Shown piece after piece: positions 1 through 11,929 of a stretch of DNA of 64,000 nucleotides (its first letter is position 1; every line of letters begins with the position of its first letter). The notes under the pieces are model-generated. The model was not told the DNA's origin and made no database searches. It saw only the letters and a program-made list of their open reading frames with translations. A program made the translations under genes and the position numbers. The DNA is from Trichobilharzia szidati (taxonomy: Eukaryota > Platyhelminthes > Trematoda > Strigeidida > Schistosomatidae), in NCBI GenBank assembly GCA_944472155.2, contig OX235279.1, positions 146,156,199 to 146,220,198 of the forward strand, given 5' to 3'.

Positions 1-139
1 GTCATTTAGTCACTGTTCTCAAAGATAATTACTGTTATTACTATTTCTTTGGGTTCCGTGTGCAACATATGAATTCAGCAGTATACATTCATTTCACCGC
101 GTTCTATGAAGACCTTTTCTTAGCTAACTTCATGATTGA

Positions 140-556
140 CCATAAACTTTCATCTCTTCCAAACACAATCTTCTGCGTGTCACACCAGGACCCACATCCA
201 GCTCATCATTTCTCACTGACGTTCCACTCGAGAACCAGTCTGGTGAGCATTGTCTTTTAACAGCTTCCAAAGAGTGTACCCAATCCATCACAATTTCCTT
301 ATGTACAGATTCTTGGTTTGTTCGCTGTCTGCCAGAGGTCCTTGTTACTTATACTTTCCAGCTGGCCATTTGATCTTCAGTAATAACAGTGAAATCAGCT
401 GCTGAGGAAAGTCTATGATAGCCTGTTGGGAATGCTTTACATGACCCAATGGCCAAGTTTCTGAACTACATAGAAACACTCACTGATGAAGATCCAAACT
501 TTGTTTCTAATGCTTATGCTTACAGTGAAACATTAAATCAGTATTACTCAAAGAGT
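140..556 (-). mobile_element. RTE-clade non-LTR retrotransposon, decayed 3' ORF fragment
   Basis: Read on the minus strand, this matches the end of the same element found at 30.4-31.5 kb. Shared phrases in plus orientation include the 'ccatttgatcttcag' stretch near 370 and 'ccaagtttctgaactac' near 452. It covers the region downstream of the reverse transcriptase domain and has no intact frame. It is a 5'-truncated, point-mutated fossil. The family call rests on similarity to window copies that keep RTE RT motifs. Confidence 0.6.
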
Positions 557-1479
557 TACTACAAGCAAGGCAATGAAACTTCGAAATCAATCAATTTTAG
601 TAGCAGTATTCACTACCACAATGGTGATATTTGGTAATCTCCACGAACGAAACAATTTTTCGAATCCACAATAACTGAGACAATCTTAATAATCAGTGGA
701 TGTGAATGGAATTCATCTGGTTGGCTTTGAGCTTAGAGATTTATTCGTGTATATAGTATCATGCATTGTAGAAAAAGAAATTATGCGAAGAATTCATAAA
801 TTCCAGTTGCCAGGATGGTCAACTATAATGGTTTCTAACTGTCCAATAAGTGGCCTGTAAAATGCTATTCGCCTAAAAGCACTGCCTTCAAATGACTAAT
901 CCTCAATATATCTAACAATTAGAACACAAAGAGGGTAAAGAAACTGGAAGTTCTATGAATAATCTCATGGAGTTTGTGAAATATGAGGACAAAACAGCGG
1001 TAACTTTAATCAGGCTTAGTTTTAATGACTCTCAACAATTACACAAAATAGACATGTAACAGGAGATTGTAGTTATCCCACAGCGCATAGAACCACAGAA
1101 CTTCCGGAGGCATGGAATTTAAAACAAACTGCAGGCAACAGACACAGGCTATGAAATATAATCTATACTCTAATTAGTAGAAACTAGTGAACCTGAAGTA
1201 AGAGAAAGCTAGTTGACATATAATTAAGCTTTCTGGATGTAAAAAGGTAAATTTAACTATAGATTGATATCAACCAGAAAATGAAACAGGCGGAAGCCAT
1301 AGAGAGACAGATAATATTTTCACTTTTCTCAGGTATGATTTAACACTACTCAGGCATTATCTCTTAGGCGATAGACCTGTATTTGAGAACTAGTGAAAAA
1401 TATGCCACTGGATTTCAACCACTCAAGTTAACATTATAGTAACAATTATCATGAGTCATTATTATTTATTTTTTTATTT
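557..1479. other. AT-rich stretch, nothing recognised
   Basis: No frame of protein-like composition, no tRNA-like boxes and no match to the other repeat families of the window were seen. It is probably intronic or anciently decayed sequence. Confidence 0.4.
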
Positions 1480-2480
1480 ATTCAATAACTCATCTCCATT
1501 CCACTAGGACCTCTACAATCACTTTCAGAGGTTTCTATGAGTGCCTACAAGATTTTATTTCACTTCCTCTTCATATCATCTCTTTAATACCATCCTGCGA
1601 CCTCTAACCGGTCGTTTCCGATTCAAATTGCACTCAATGGCCTGCCTAGCATATGACATTCTTTGCATTTCTTCTCAGCTTTAAACATCTCTTCCAAATA
1701 TTTGTTAGGCGACAGGTTTTTGGTTGGTTTGCTATCTGCAAGAGTCCCCTGCTGCTTACCCTTTCTGGCTCCCTAATTTTCAGCATGGAATTAAAGTACC
1801 TGTTAATGAAAGTTTGCAGCTGCCTGTTGAAAATAACTCCGGCGATACCACCACCAAGTCTCCCGATCATATTGAATCACTCACAAACTTCAAAGTAGTG
1901 ATGAACATCCCGGTCCTGTTTCCTATGCTATGTGCTGGAGATCTGCCCTTAAAAATCCTCATCACTGCGGCCTGTAGTTGAAATGATGCTGTTCAAATAA
2001 GTAAGAGAAGTTACTTCGCTTAAATTTCTTCCGTTTATAGTGAATGATGCTTGTTCGTGGTGGTGGTGATAGTCAGACATCTTCATCGTCTCTGTCCAGT
2101 TGAAGCCCTATTTTCGTTACCTCTTCTGTCGATATGTTGGTATTCGCTTGTATGTCTTCGAGTTTGCAAGACATGAGACACAAACCATACTCTAAAGCCA
2201 GACCTTCTAGGGTGTTTTTATCAATTCACCGTAGGCTTGTCTTCTTACTCCTCACTCACGGTGTATAGCATGATCCAATCCATGACAATAAGAAATATTA
2301 TCGACGATAGTAGACTGCCCTCTCTTACTCGAATCTTCACTTCGAACACTTTGGTAAGCTTATCACTGTGAACTACTTGACATACTTTGTCATCATATAG
2401 CTGCTGAATAAGATCTGTAAATGTTTGCAACGCTGCACTATGCGGTGTTAAAGCAGTTCCTAGGCCACTTCCTGGTTGAT
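1480..2480 (-). mobile_element. RTE-clade retrotransposon fragment (RT end to 3' ORF end)
   Basis: The minus-strand open segment at 2245-2430 reads an RTE RT-like stretch containing 'VREGSLLSSIIFLIVMDWIM', which corresponds to the conserved block after the catalytic YxDD region in this family. The same block recurs at 31100-31315. Towards 1500 lies the 3' ORF end, with text matching the copies at 14.8, 30.5 and 47.4 kb. Frames are broken by stops and indels, so it is not functional. Confidence 0.7.
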
Positions 2481-3000
2481 GCTGTTAGTTTAATGCTAAC
2501 AAGTTATAAGGGGGATAGTAAATTTCATCATATTGAGGATGCTGATGTGCGCACCACCAATAAATTTCAAATGAGAAGCAAACGCTCAGTGTCCTGATGA
2601 AACTTACCATAGCTTCAGTAAATTCCCTACAGACAGAAAAAATTGTATATCACATATTGATGAAATCTACATTTTTGAAACTGAACATTGATAGAAAAAA
2701 ACAATATCCTTTTGTCCATGATAGAAAGAGAAGTGGAAATGCTTTACTTCTGCGTTTAGTCAACGCCAATGCCTTCATCATCGTGTTAAATCATGCAAAA
2801 TCCAGAATCACAGATTGACTGATATTAGCTCAAAAAATGTGTCTCCACCTACATGTTTATTTATCCGGGCCAATTATCATAATAATAACATGAACTTGTG
2901 ACTTTAATGACCTTGATGTCTATTGTGAAATAATTTAAATAAATAAATAAATAGATAAGTAAATGAATAAATAATTGGTTGATTAATCAATTCACTGACA
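2481..3000. other. No gene recognised; ATAA-rich tract near 2935-2990
   Basis: A low-complexity AAATA/AATA run lies at about 2935-2975. A 73-codon plus-strand open frame at 2597-2818 shows no recognisable family and is probably chance. Confidence 0.4.
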
Positions 3001-3013
3001 TACAGATACTTAC

Positions 3014-3096
3014 AAGTGGCGGAGCTGATCGTCTTTCCAGCTTTTTTGCATTTCCAGGATACTGGAGAGTAAAACTACTCCGGTTTCGATGAATTT
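3014..3096 (-). CDS. Candidate internal exon (minus strand), phase-compatible with exon at 21202-21329
   Basis: On the minus strand the segment is bordered by an acceptor-like 'ctttctacag' and a strong donor 'GTAAGTATC'. It is 83 bp: two bases completing a codon plus 27 sense codons, ending in phase 0. In the required frame the translation starts IHRNRSSFTLQYPGN and continues as a basic Ser/Arg/Pro-containing stretch with no stop. A second frame is also open; the third has a stop. The donor phase of the exon at 21202-21329 (one base) needs exactly the open frame used here. This suggests a linker region downstream of a folded domain. No known family can be assigned from 27 residues. Alternative: a chance open segment with splice-like borders. 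Confidence 0.45.
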
Positions 3097-3489
3097 CTGT
3101 AGAAAGAATTAGGAAGGAAGAGTGAGAGAGTTAAAAATAAGGACGGAAAATCAAGCAATGCAACAGCATTATATGACGACGCTTACTTCTAATATCTGAC
3201 GGAATATAATAATAAAGCTTGTTGACACTAAACTGCTACAACCTAAAGATGCTGGATTCGATTCCTGATGGAACTCCCATGGGTATCGTTATCCTTTGCA
3301 AAACGTTGAGATTGAAATATGGCGGCCAAGCTGGAGACAGACAAACTGATCAGGAATACCCCTTGAGTACGCTTAGAACATTACACTTAATCTACCTGTT
3401 TCCCTACCTGTTTCTCGCACTACTTAAGCGAGAAACCATAACAACGTTAGGCAAAACGTATATTTTGTGCAATAATGTGCAGTTCAAAA

Positions 3490-3780
3490 CGTCATCACGG
3501 ATACGTCAGTTAGTCTTTAACAATAATCAATCAGATAGTGGGCGTTATTTTACGGAGGCCGATTCTGATTGGTCAATTTTAAGACTGGACATCGATCACT
3601 ACATCACCAATAAAGGATAATTATTCTTTGTCTCTGGAAGCGCTGATATTCACTGACTACTATAAACCTTGCATCGAGTTCATTTACTATCTAAGGCTTG
3701 AAACTATTAAAGAATTTTTTCATTACTTTCTTCTTATGATCAAAGGATTATTGTTCGAAGAAATGATGGCAGCGAATTAA
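3490..3780 (+). mobile_element. Possible LTR with adjacent primer-binding-site-like TGG tract
   Basis: The segment holds a promoter-like region: inverted-CAAT-like 'attggtcaat' near 3568 and 'ctactataaacc' near 3657. It is followed by 'tggcagcgaattaa' at 3767-3780, which has the TGG start expected of a tRNA primer binding site just after a 5' LTR. No second LTR, gag or pol was seen downstream. The LTR boundaries are guesses. The 133-codon open frame at 3219-3620 overlapping it resembles no known protein. Confidence 0.22.
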
Positions 3781-3939
3781 TGGCTGTCTGATGGACTAAA
3801 GGGATCTGCTGAACTTGAATGACTAGCTGGAAGCAATATAAAAGTAACTGATGGTGCAAATTAGTGCCCGGGTAATATTATAGTATGCGTACATTTCTGA
3901 GTTATTGATTCACTGACTGCACATATATTTTGACTGGGC

Positions 3940-4345
3940 ACTATGCAGTAAATGACTGAATTCTTCCTCTTGGTACAGACTGAATTCTACCAGTCAAATT
4001 TTCAATGTGCCCAATGTGCTAGGTGGTGGCCCGTCATCCTGGTGCACTCTGAACTGTTATTAGGTGGTTGGAGGCAAATGGTAGCAGGCCTGGTTGAACC
4101 TTGGTTTCGTGCTTGTTATCACTTGTCAGCAAAGAGTACCTGGCATGCTGAATGAGCTCACGTCCCTCCTAAGATTCGAACCCGCGTGACCCAGTGCTGC
4201 AGTCAAGGTGTTAGCACTAAGCAATTTCGGCTCATGATTGGCCTTCTGTAGGCTTGTAAAGGATACTTTGGCTGAACACTCGGATATGACTAAGCACAAA
4301 AACCAGGTCCCACCTAGCCTCACTGCCGACTGTCTCCACCCATTT
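3940..4345. repeat. Inverted pair of related repeats with a tRNA-like minus-strand B box
   Basis: The plus strand around 4090-4125 ('ttgaaccttggtttcgtgct') is mirrored on the minus strand at about 4290-4325 ('gtgggacctggtttttgtgc'), so two related copies face each other. Between them, minus-strand 'gggttcgaatctt' near 4172-4184 looks like a Pol III B box. This looks like two tRNA-derived repeats in opposite orientation. It has no coding content. Confidence 0.45.
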
Positions 4346-4351
4346 AACAAA

Positions 4352-4371
4352 TTTATATATATATATATATA
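4352..4371. repeat. (TA)n microsatellite
   Basis: About nine to ten TA units, directly visible. Confidence 0.9.
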
Positions 4372-4379
4372 AAGCAACC

Positions 4380-5104
4380 TAGTAGTACACTAAGAGTAAT
4401 TGGTTAACAGTTATCAAGCGTGAAACTTATTCTGAATCGAATCAGCTTGCCTTCATCTTATTGATATGAGAATATACTTTTAAGACTTTGGTGGAGCGAA
4501 ATTCTTTATTAAGAAAATTGTATTTGATAAAAACATTCGCACGGTGAACGATAATACTCTGTTGTAGTAAATTTACTGAAAACGTTTTGATCACACAAAA
4601 CCTCTTTCAGATTCTGCCTATATACAGTTCCATTATTTGTTATCCTCTGAATTTTGTTGCGTTTTGCATTACTGCTGCTGAATCATTACTGTTGCACGTG
4701 ATTTAGTGTATACATTTAGCTATGAACGGGATTTGCAGCTTAGGAGGATGACTGTAGTATGGTTTTGTTCTCTGAGCTGGACTATTCACTTCAGATTGAA
4801 GTATGCTCTGGAATGTTGTCTAGTAAGACAATTAAAGCTTCGCAACTAGAGCAACTAGTTCAGAGAACGCAACTACACCAAAAGATGTTGACACTGGATG
4901 AAGAAAAAATCAGTGGTTAACCTCTCTCTCCCCACAGAATTGTATTACTTTTTGAAACTCTATTTCTGTCCCCCACTCTGATTGTATACTTCAATATTAG
5001 TGAATTTAGTTGAATTGTTGAATACTCTTCTAATGTAGTAATTATGTGTATAGCTAGATTTGCACTTTCTCTAAAATTGAATTACAGCAACCTACAGTAC
5101 ATTT
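4380..5104. other. No feature recognised
   Basis: AT-rich sequence without tRNA-like boxes, RT motifs or similarity to other repeats in the window. Confidence 0.4.
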
Positions 5105-5290
5105 GTAGTTCGGTAGTAAAATGCTTACGAAACACGAATGTGCTCTTGGTCTGATTCCCGGCCGATGCACTCATAACCCTCCCATTAACTGATAGTAAGC
5201 CCGGTTAAGAGGAAACGTTTGGTGTTAAGCTAACAACCCCATCTCGTACAAAAAGCTGAGGCGTTATTTTCCACTCTGAACGCAAAAGGA
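5105..5290 (+). repeat. tRNA-derived SINE, decayed
   Basis: It shares the layout of the copies at 25.6 and 38.8 kb: a degraded tRNA-like head ('ggtctgattcccggccgatg'), then 'gtagtaagcccggttaag'-type text, then 'ctaacaaccccatctcgtac'. The B box is altered to 'ggtctgattcc'. It is not expected to be active. Confidence 0.6.
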
Positions 5291-5765
5291 TTGAAAAAAT
5301 ATGGATAAAATCGGTCGACATGCTCAGATATCACCCAATTAATAGTACTGTGTCATCTATGTGCGCATTATATGAAAAAACTATCTAATATGCAATGGTA
5401 TTCCATGACACAATACTCATGTTCTACTCTTACACTGAAATACCCGTAGTCATCAATAATAATAATAGTAAAACAATAACAAATACGAGAGAGTTGAATG
5501 AAACTGTGATAGTAATCAGCAGACATCTGTGTGTTAGTGTGTGTCAACTTGTTGCTGATAGAGGATATACCGGTTTCAAGCACTCAAATGTTTGAATGAT
5601 GCCAACATTTTGCCTAACCTTTCGTGACCAATGTGTTATAGGTGAATTTCTGATTAACCTATTTACGTAGTTAAATATTTACTGTGATCAAAAATTGCTC
5701 ACTGATTTTTGGCGCACTATTTCACTCTAGAACAAGCACATACTACACGATATAATCAGTAACTA

Positions 5766-5836
5766 GGTATATATATATATATATATGTATATATTTATAT
5801 ATAAATATATATATAGAGAGAGAGGGAGGGAGGGAG
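5766..5836. repeat. Compound (AT)n / (GA)n microsatellite
   Basis: TA/AT repeats at about 5766-5814 pass directly into GAGA and GGGA units to about 5836. Confidence 0.9.
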
Positions 5837-6107
5837 AGTGATACGCATTTAGGAAAGAAATAGATACAAAAATGCGAAATAAGTTACTATTGTACTCAGT
5901 TGTCAGTAAAACTAAACTGTGCACTGTTGCCAAATAAAACAGGTGAATGTTAGATGTCTTTTTGGGGGGATTTCAATAATTTCGGCGTAGCTTTCATCTC
6001 AAACTGACATCATTTACAGAATTACTGGAAATCAAGAAGCTGCTAAGTCTCATTTTGCGGATTGCCTGGTGTGATGTGTAACTACGAACTAATCAATATC
6101 TAAGAGT

Positions 6108-6292
6108 TAGATTGCAACGATTTGGTTTGTTTCAAGTTTGAGTGTAGATTAATATCAGTTAGCGAAATGCTGAAAATCGAGGAGTGCTAGATAGTTAGCT
6201 GTTTCGTCCTAGTTTGAGGCTCATCGGCAGTACGCTCCAGGCAGGGTTTGAAGCCAAGACCTTCGAGTTACAAGGCAAGCTTTATTCTTTGG
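6108..6292 (-). mobile_element. SMalpha-like SINE with degenerate hammerhead core
   Basis: On the minus strand the order is a tRNA-like or anticodon-proximal part, then 'gccgatgag', a short stem II, 'ggacgaaacagc', and the 3' body ending in the conserved 'tgatattaatc...caaacc' type tail. The hammerhead-like core lies at about 6183-6233. GAAAC is kept, but box 1 reads CCGATGAG instead of CTGATGAG and the GUC cleavage triplet is lost. It forms a divergent (head-to-head) pair with 6385-6630. Confidence 0.65.
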
Positions 6293-6384
6293 TTTGTGAA
6301 CTAATATCATTCCGTATTCAAACTTACAACATGTCAAACCCTTACAAACTAAATCGTGGGAATTAATTTGATGCTCGCTAGTCA

Positions 6385-6630
6385 TTGGTTACACGACGAA
6401 GTTGCCTGGAGTTCTAGTGAGAAGTCGCGACCACTGGGTTCATTGACTGGTCATTGAGTCAGGTCCCAGTGGATGATTGGTCTGTGAGTTTGCCTGCATT
6501 GTACCCCGAAGGTGGTGGGTTCATCCTGTCGATGAGTCTCAAACTAGAACGAAACAGTAGATCAGTACTATGTAGTTTTCAATGGTTCTTTAAGTGATAT
6601 CAATCCTTGATCAAGTTTGAAACCTTTCAG
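6385..6630 (+). mobile_element. SMalpha-like SINE (plus) with degenerate hammerhead core
   Basis: It begins with the 'ggagttctagtgagaagtc' module also seen at 63.7 kb. The core at about 6525-6573 has 'tcgatgagtctc' and 'gaacgaaacagt', then the family 3' tail 'ttttcaatggttcttt'. The C3/U4 positions of box 1 and the cleavage triplet are changed, so self-cleavage is unlikely. Confidence 0.65.
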
Positions 6631-7404
6631 TAAGTGAATGGAAAACTCTCATCTTACGGGTTGAGGACGTTCACTACTCAACCACCGACTGTCATGGGGA
6701 TGAAAGTACTGGGGCTACAGTAAGCTATCGTAATCAGTTGAATCGATAAGTTCGCTTTGCAGATGAATGAATCTTGATGACTATGGCTGATGGCGGCCTT
6801 ATATTGCTAAGTGACAGGAAGTGGAACTCACTATTCACTGTATTCCTGCTCAGTGATCGAATGAGTGACGTGGTCAACTTATCAGCTCAAGGTTCTGGAT
6901 TTGAGATTCCACAGAGTCATATATGCGCTTCAGTGATGAGTCTCACTCTGACAGGACGTGGCTGTAGAATACTTCACTGGTTTTCATGGTTATCTGATTA
7001 TCGTTTTCTCGTAAATAGAATATGCAGGAAGGTTAGTGGAAATCTGAAGAAGATTTCGCCATTAAAACTCAAAAGCAGTTCTCTTACAAAACGTTCATTG
7101 GATCCACCTCAGGAAATAAGCATTCTTCGAATTTCAAGCTGCGGTTCGGCTGCTGATTGAGACTTTATGTCACACATTTTCCACCTTTTAAGAACATGGG
7201 TTCATAATGACCTCGTAATGTAATAAGTTTCAACCTAAACAAGGTTGTTATTGTTGACTAATCATATGTTCAAAGTAAGTACCTAGTACTCTTTAATTTT
7301 CACAGGATTGTTTAGTGATTTCCATTTTTTCACAAACAGTAATTTTCAATTAGAATAAAATTGAGTAAATCTCGCATATGATGATAATCTGATCTTGTTA
7401 CTGG
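6631..7404. other. No gene recognised
   Basis: A 128-codon plus-strand open frame at 6774-7160 exists, but its product shows no known motif and no codon or splice signals argue for it. No repeat-family match was seen. Confidence 0.35.
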
Positions 7405-8290
7405 TGATCCCCAACGGAAAACTCAGTGAGGCCTTTCAAGTGAAAATGGGACAAGACAGCGCTGACTATTATAACCGATGATATTCCTAATTAAGGTGGA
7501 CTGACTTATGTGGCACACTGTGTGTGGGGAACGAAAAGACAGCAATTCGTCGAGCCGGAAAGAAATCTCTACAAGGGTTGAACTTCATGGATAATTTATG
7601 TCTAATGTCAAACAAGCTCCAAGACTTACAGGTGAAAACCATTAATTTGGCAGGAAAAGCAGCAAAGACAAGATTTCAGGTAAACTTATGGAAGACGGGG
7701 ATGATAAAAATAACCAACCGAAAACAGCAAGCACTAATCACTATTGACAGGAGAAATTTGAAAGTCACTCTCTTCACTTATCTGGCAAGGAGGGATCGTC
7801 TTAACTACAGGCACGACGCATGGATTAGGATGTCAAAACCAGAAGTGGAAAGACGAGACAGACCTTCATCGCTCTGAATTCAGTTTGGAAATCTTCTTCA
7901 CTCAGCGTAAAAAAATTCACTGGCTCCATACTGAAGATCAGATGACCTGCCAAAAAGAGTTAGTAACAAGAAATTCCGGGAACGAACCAACAGCGGAGAA
8001 CCTATCGCCTAACAAATATTCTGGAGAAAATGGAGATGGGTAGAACACACACTGAGGAGACCTTCGGGTGACATCATGGTCTAAGGCCCTGGCTCGAATG
8101 GAAGGTGAATGAGAAATGACGAGTTGGATGTGTGTCCAAGGTTGACATGGACGAGATCGTGTGAGGAGGAGATGAGGGCCTATTGGGAATCGCAGGGCTA
8201 GGTAAATAGGATCGCAGATGACAGGGCATATCGGAGATGTGCCGTTGAAGCTCTTTGTTCCAGTAGGAATCAATGGGAATAATAGTAATC
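7405..8290 (+). mobile_element. RTE-clade retrotransposon, 3' third of ORF plus 3' end
   Basis: The plus strand runs from the RT C-terminal part through the element terminus 'gttccagtaggaatcaatgg' and the short 'aataatagtaatcatt' tail at about 8270-8295. A segment at 7524-7877 carries the family block with 'RRDRLNYRHDAWIRMSKP', also found at 47.8 kb. Stops and frame changes are present, so this is a 5'-truncated fossil insertion. Confidence 0.7.
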
Positions 8291-8295
8291 ATTAT

Positions 8296-9553
8296 TATCA
8301 CTATAATTATAGATTTTTCTAGTTTACAATATTTAAACTGAAAAGCTTCCCTGGAAAGTGTACCAGTGATTCCATATTGGCTACAACAGAAAATAGGACG
8401 TTTGATTTTGATAGAGTAATGGAAAGCGTCTGTTTGACGATGCTTCATTTCACCTAATCAATTTTCCATAAGATCTTTTAGTGAAACCTTATTCACAGAG
8501 TGACTGCCTATCGACTTACGTACACATGCTTTTCATTAAGGGTAAATGAAATACTGGATTAATGGAGGCCATGTGGGTTGAATAAATGTGTCCAAATTCT
8601 ATCTCATTTATATTCTTATATTCTGCTTAATGGCAGCATGTCAAATTCTGTCAACCTTTTAAAACTAATTTTTTTCTCTAACGTTTTGGCTTCTAGAAAC
8701 AAGTAAACAAATTTTGAGCTTGTCCTTAGAAGAAAAACAACTGAGATTCAGGGTGTGTGTGCGTGTTAATTATGCTTACTTTGTTGTCAAAAGTTTGGCG
8801 GTCTAGTACTACTCTTACTTTGTTGATATGCCATCGAACAATGTACATCATTAACCTATAAATTTATGACAGCTGTCAATATTAGAATTAGTGATTTTAC
8901 GGAATTCAATAGTAAACTATGACAAAAATATAACTTGGTCTCTGAATCAAAAATAAACAAAAACAAAATAGACCAGTAGCTATCTTATTGGCAGATAGCC
9001 TTTATTGTTGAAAAAGTTGGCTGCCTGGCTTACTTAATATTGAGTGATTTTACTTCGCGGCGAAACGACAAGAGCTGCCTTTAAAGTTGCACATACATCT
9101 TACCGATTGAATGCCAAAAGCCTGAAAGTCAGATGCAGCTGAGGTTCCTCAAAATCGACTACTTGTCAAAGGTAATACGAGTTTCACTTCAATACAGCAA
9201 CTATCTCAGTCAGTCATATATGAATGGGGCTGAATTCCATAAGACCAAGGATTGTTTCCTTGACAAGACTGGTTGAAATTATGTAAGATGGTTCGATTTC
9301 ATGAAAGACCGATTTTATTCAGTCAGTCATTTTTAAACTGTTTAATTTGGTATCACAAGTCGAGGCTAGTTGAAGATTGTCGGTATTGAGTTTCTACTAA
9401 ATAGCCGCATGAAAACAATCTGCATAATTTAGGCCTACCGATTACATGACTGAGAGTTGTTGTAGGATCCGTAAGCACTGCTCCTTAATTTTCTTCACAT
9501 TTCCTTCTTAAATCGATTTCATTTACTTATTGCCCTTCATAAATTTAGATTTT
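8296..9553. other. No feature recognised except one weak splice-bordered segment
   Basis: Mostly AT-rich. On the minus strand near 9107-9162 a short open segment reading DFEEPQLHLTFRLLAFN ends at a donor-like GTAAGATG. Its acceptor is weak and its phase does not join to the exon at 3014-3096. It is noted but not called a gene. Confidence 0.35.
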
Positions 9554-9738
9554 GCGTCGGTTGCACAGTGGTTAGGATGCTGGCCGATCATACACATGAT
9601 ACGGGGTTCAATCCCCGACCAACATAAACCTGATATTAATGGTCGGCCTGCTTAAATTTGGGTTACCAATATCACATGCTGAAAATTCCACAGCTGTATC
9701 GAAATACTGTATGGAATCAAGCTATAATAAAAAAAAAG
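9554..9738 (+). repeat. tRNA-derived SINE with A-rich tail
   Basis: A-box-like 'gcacagtggtta' near 9564 and B-box-like 'ggttcaatcccc' near 9605 fit a Pol III promoter. The body 'ggttaccaatatcacatg' and the tail with 'aaaaaaaaag' follow. Copies on the minus strand occur at 41.5 and 55.6 kb. Confidence 0.7.
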
Positions 9739-9759
9739 ACAGCTGTGTATGCAGATAAA

Positions 9760-9835
9760 AACTGTACTATAGTTTATTGAGTCAACTTCTCATCAGCTGT
9801 GTACAGCCTAACGAAATTAATAATTAAACGTACGA
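9760..9835 (-). mobile_element. Penelope-like element 3' end fragment (family 2)
   Basis: The minus strand reads 'cagctgatgagaagttgac', corresponding to 'caactgatgagaagccaac' at the end of the PLE at 38.65 kb. Only the terminal stretch is recognisable. Confidence 0.45.
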
Positions 9836-10204
9836 AACAATCTCTAAAATACTTGTAAATGTTCCATGATGTCAATTGACGGTAGACTGAAGACTTAAAG
9901 GACAGTACTCAAAAATTGTGCTTATGCAGGTTACACATATAAAGTTGAAGTTCAACAGAAAATTAATGCTTGGATGCAATGACAAAGAAGTTGTGCAATA
10001 GAGCCAGATGTGGAAAATTAGTTAATGAGTAACTAAAAGGCTGAGTAACAACGTGGTGATGTCAGTCTTTGACGAGGAGTGCGCATCAATAATAATACTC
10101 ATTTGTCACACACAAAGGCATACTCAGTAGCGAAACTTCTACAGCAGATAATTACATTCTCTATTTTTTTCATTTCTTTTCATGCCGACTGGAAAACAAG
10201 GCTT

Positions 10205-10395
10205 CAGTCTTGAGCTTTGAAATTCCAGTGGCAATTTTTTTTTACAGGGTTGGGATTGCTAGCCTCACGCCCAGCCTTCGATCTTCAAGGGACTAACTAC
10301 CGGCTGTCTGCAGTTTAGGAGTGCGTCAGCCACAAACTGAACCCCTACCATATGCAAGGTTGGCTAGCATCCTACCATCGAACCATCAATGCAAA
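10205..10395 (-). repeat. tRNA-derived SINE, minus strand, decayed
   Basis: The plus-strand order 'gggattgctagcctcacgcc', then 'ctaccatatgcaaggttggc', then 'gcatcctaccatcgaacca' is the reverse complement of the SINE layout at 25.6 and 38.8 kb. The B box is degraded. Confidence 0.6.
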
Positions 10396-11690
10396 CAGTG
10401 ATGAACTGCAATCCCGTATAGCCAGTCACTGAACTACATATTTGTTGTAGCTCAGGTGTTTCATGTACTAGGCTAAAAGCCATACCAATTGTGTGAGAGC
10501 TGACGTTACTATCAAGATGTGCCAAGCTGAATAAGGGGGAACGGGACCCGAACCCTTAACCCATCGACGCTGGACTGCGTATTTCTAAAGCAACAATGAC
10601 ATCCATCTATTTATCTTTGAAAGGATATATTTATATCACTATGACATTTGACAAAAATGTCATTAATATAATACAAGTTATAATTTGATATCTAAGAAAC
10701 GAAAGAAATTTTCAGTAATGGATGTTAATCACCAGTGAGTGCATCTCGTGATTTATGCGAATTGAACATTTATTTAACTAAGCGCAAATAGAGGTAGGAT
10801 TTAAATCTTCAGAATCAATTCTACATCTACAAATGACACATTCACGTGATATAACATTCGTTTTGCTGCTTTTCGAATAATAAAAAGAAGAATATTATAT
10901 AAGTTAACTTGCATTGTTTTACTATTCAACTATTCCTATGGCAAAAAAGGGGTTATTTCGAGTGACGTATAGGTTCTGTTAGGAAAAAAGAAAGGAACGT
11001 TTCTGTGAAGACAGCATAACAATGAGAAGCGCTTCTAAAATGCATTATTACAAAGTGTTTTAATTCTAATTAGTGAATCTTCTAAAAATAAGTGTTTGAC
11101 GTCATAAGATAGTTTGTCTGTTATCTAGACTGTGGAACATTTCATTTAGCAGCTATCTGTACACTCAGTCAGTATGGATGATCATTTAGAAACGAGATGG
11201 TGGGTGACAGTAAGAAAAATCCCTGGATTTAATTAATTCCTCTAGTCAATGATTGCATGAAAAAAGTCGGAAAGGTGACAGTGATGAAAATACAATCTTT
11301 CTACTAGTTTTAAGTTACCGTATTCGCTTAGCCGAACAAAGTAGAAGTATCAAGAAAATCCATATACATATATTGTCTAAAAGGACAAAGAACTTAGTTG
11401 TATACATCACCGTAGAATTATTCAGTTATTCTTCATCTTCATACACTTATTCCGCATTTTACGAATTCGAAAAATATAACAAAAATAACAGTTTGTGCAG
11501 AATAAGATGGTTTTAGTATAACTCACTACACTGTTACACAAATTAGCCACCTCTTATCATTATCAGGCAACTCCTTTTAGATTGTGTCTAAACATTCAGT
11601 ATTTTGTTTTGTTCAAAACTTAAACATTCTGTGAATACGTTATACAGGTATAATTTCTAAGTATTGATTGTTAATTTTAGAGTCTCCCTG
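10396..11690. other. No feature recognised
   Basis: AT-rich sequence. The plus-strand open frame at 11253-11516 shows no family resemblance. Confidence 0.4.
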
Positions 11691-11734
11691 TTAGTTGACA
11701 TCATATCACCCTTCGACGTTCGGTAACATTGCTC

Positions 11735-11835
11735 CATACATAAGCTTAATTGATTCCCTTAAGCGGTACACCACTGATGAGAAGCTGGCAACATATGTCG
11801 TGTTACTGTCTTGTTCTGCTCACACCGTTATTTTA
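11735..11835 (+). mobile_element. Possible Penelope-like family 2 3' end
   Basis: 'ccactgatgagaagctggc' near 11770-11788 parallels the terminal stretch of the PLE copies at 9.8 kb (minus) and 38.65 kb (plus). The flanking text is too decayed to set borders. Confidence 0.35.
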
Positions 11836-11929
11836 TTTTATTCATATTCGTTATCTGCCATTGTACGATACATTTACGATAAATACATTTCTGTCGATCA
11901 TGTTAATAATGTGAAATAAAATATTTTGC

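Noticed and set aside
3219..3620. 133-codon plus-strand open frame
   Set aside because: It overlaps a promoter/LTR-like region and matches no protein family I recognise; the ATG context and composition give no support.
5766..5836. Origin or regulatory AT-rich element
   Set aside because: It is explained by simple AT/GA microsatellites, which recur at many sites in the window.
6774..7160. 128-codon plus-strand open frame
   Set aside because: No motif, no splice or promoter context and unremarkable composition. A frame of this length can occur by chance in 64 kb.
9107..9166. Short minus-strand open segment (DFEEPQLHLTFRLLAFN) with donor GTAAGATG
   Set aside because: Weak acceptor, and its end phase would place a stop in the 3.0 kb candidate exon.
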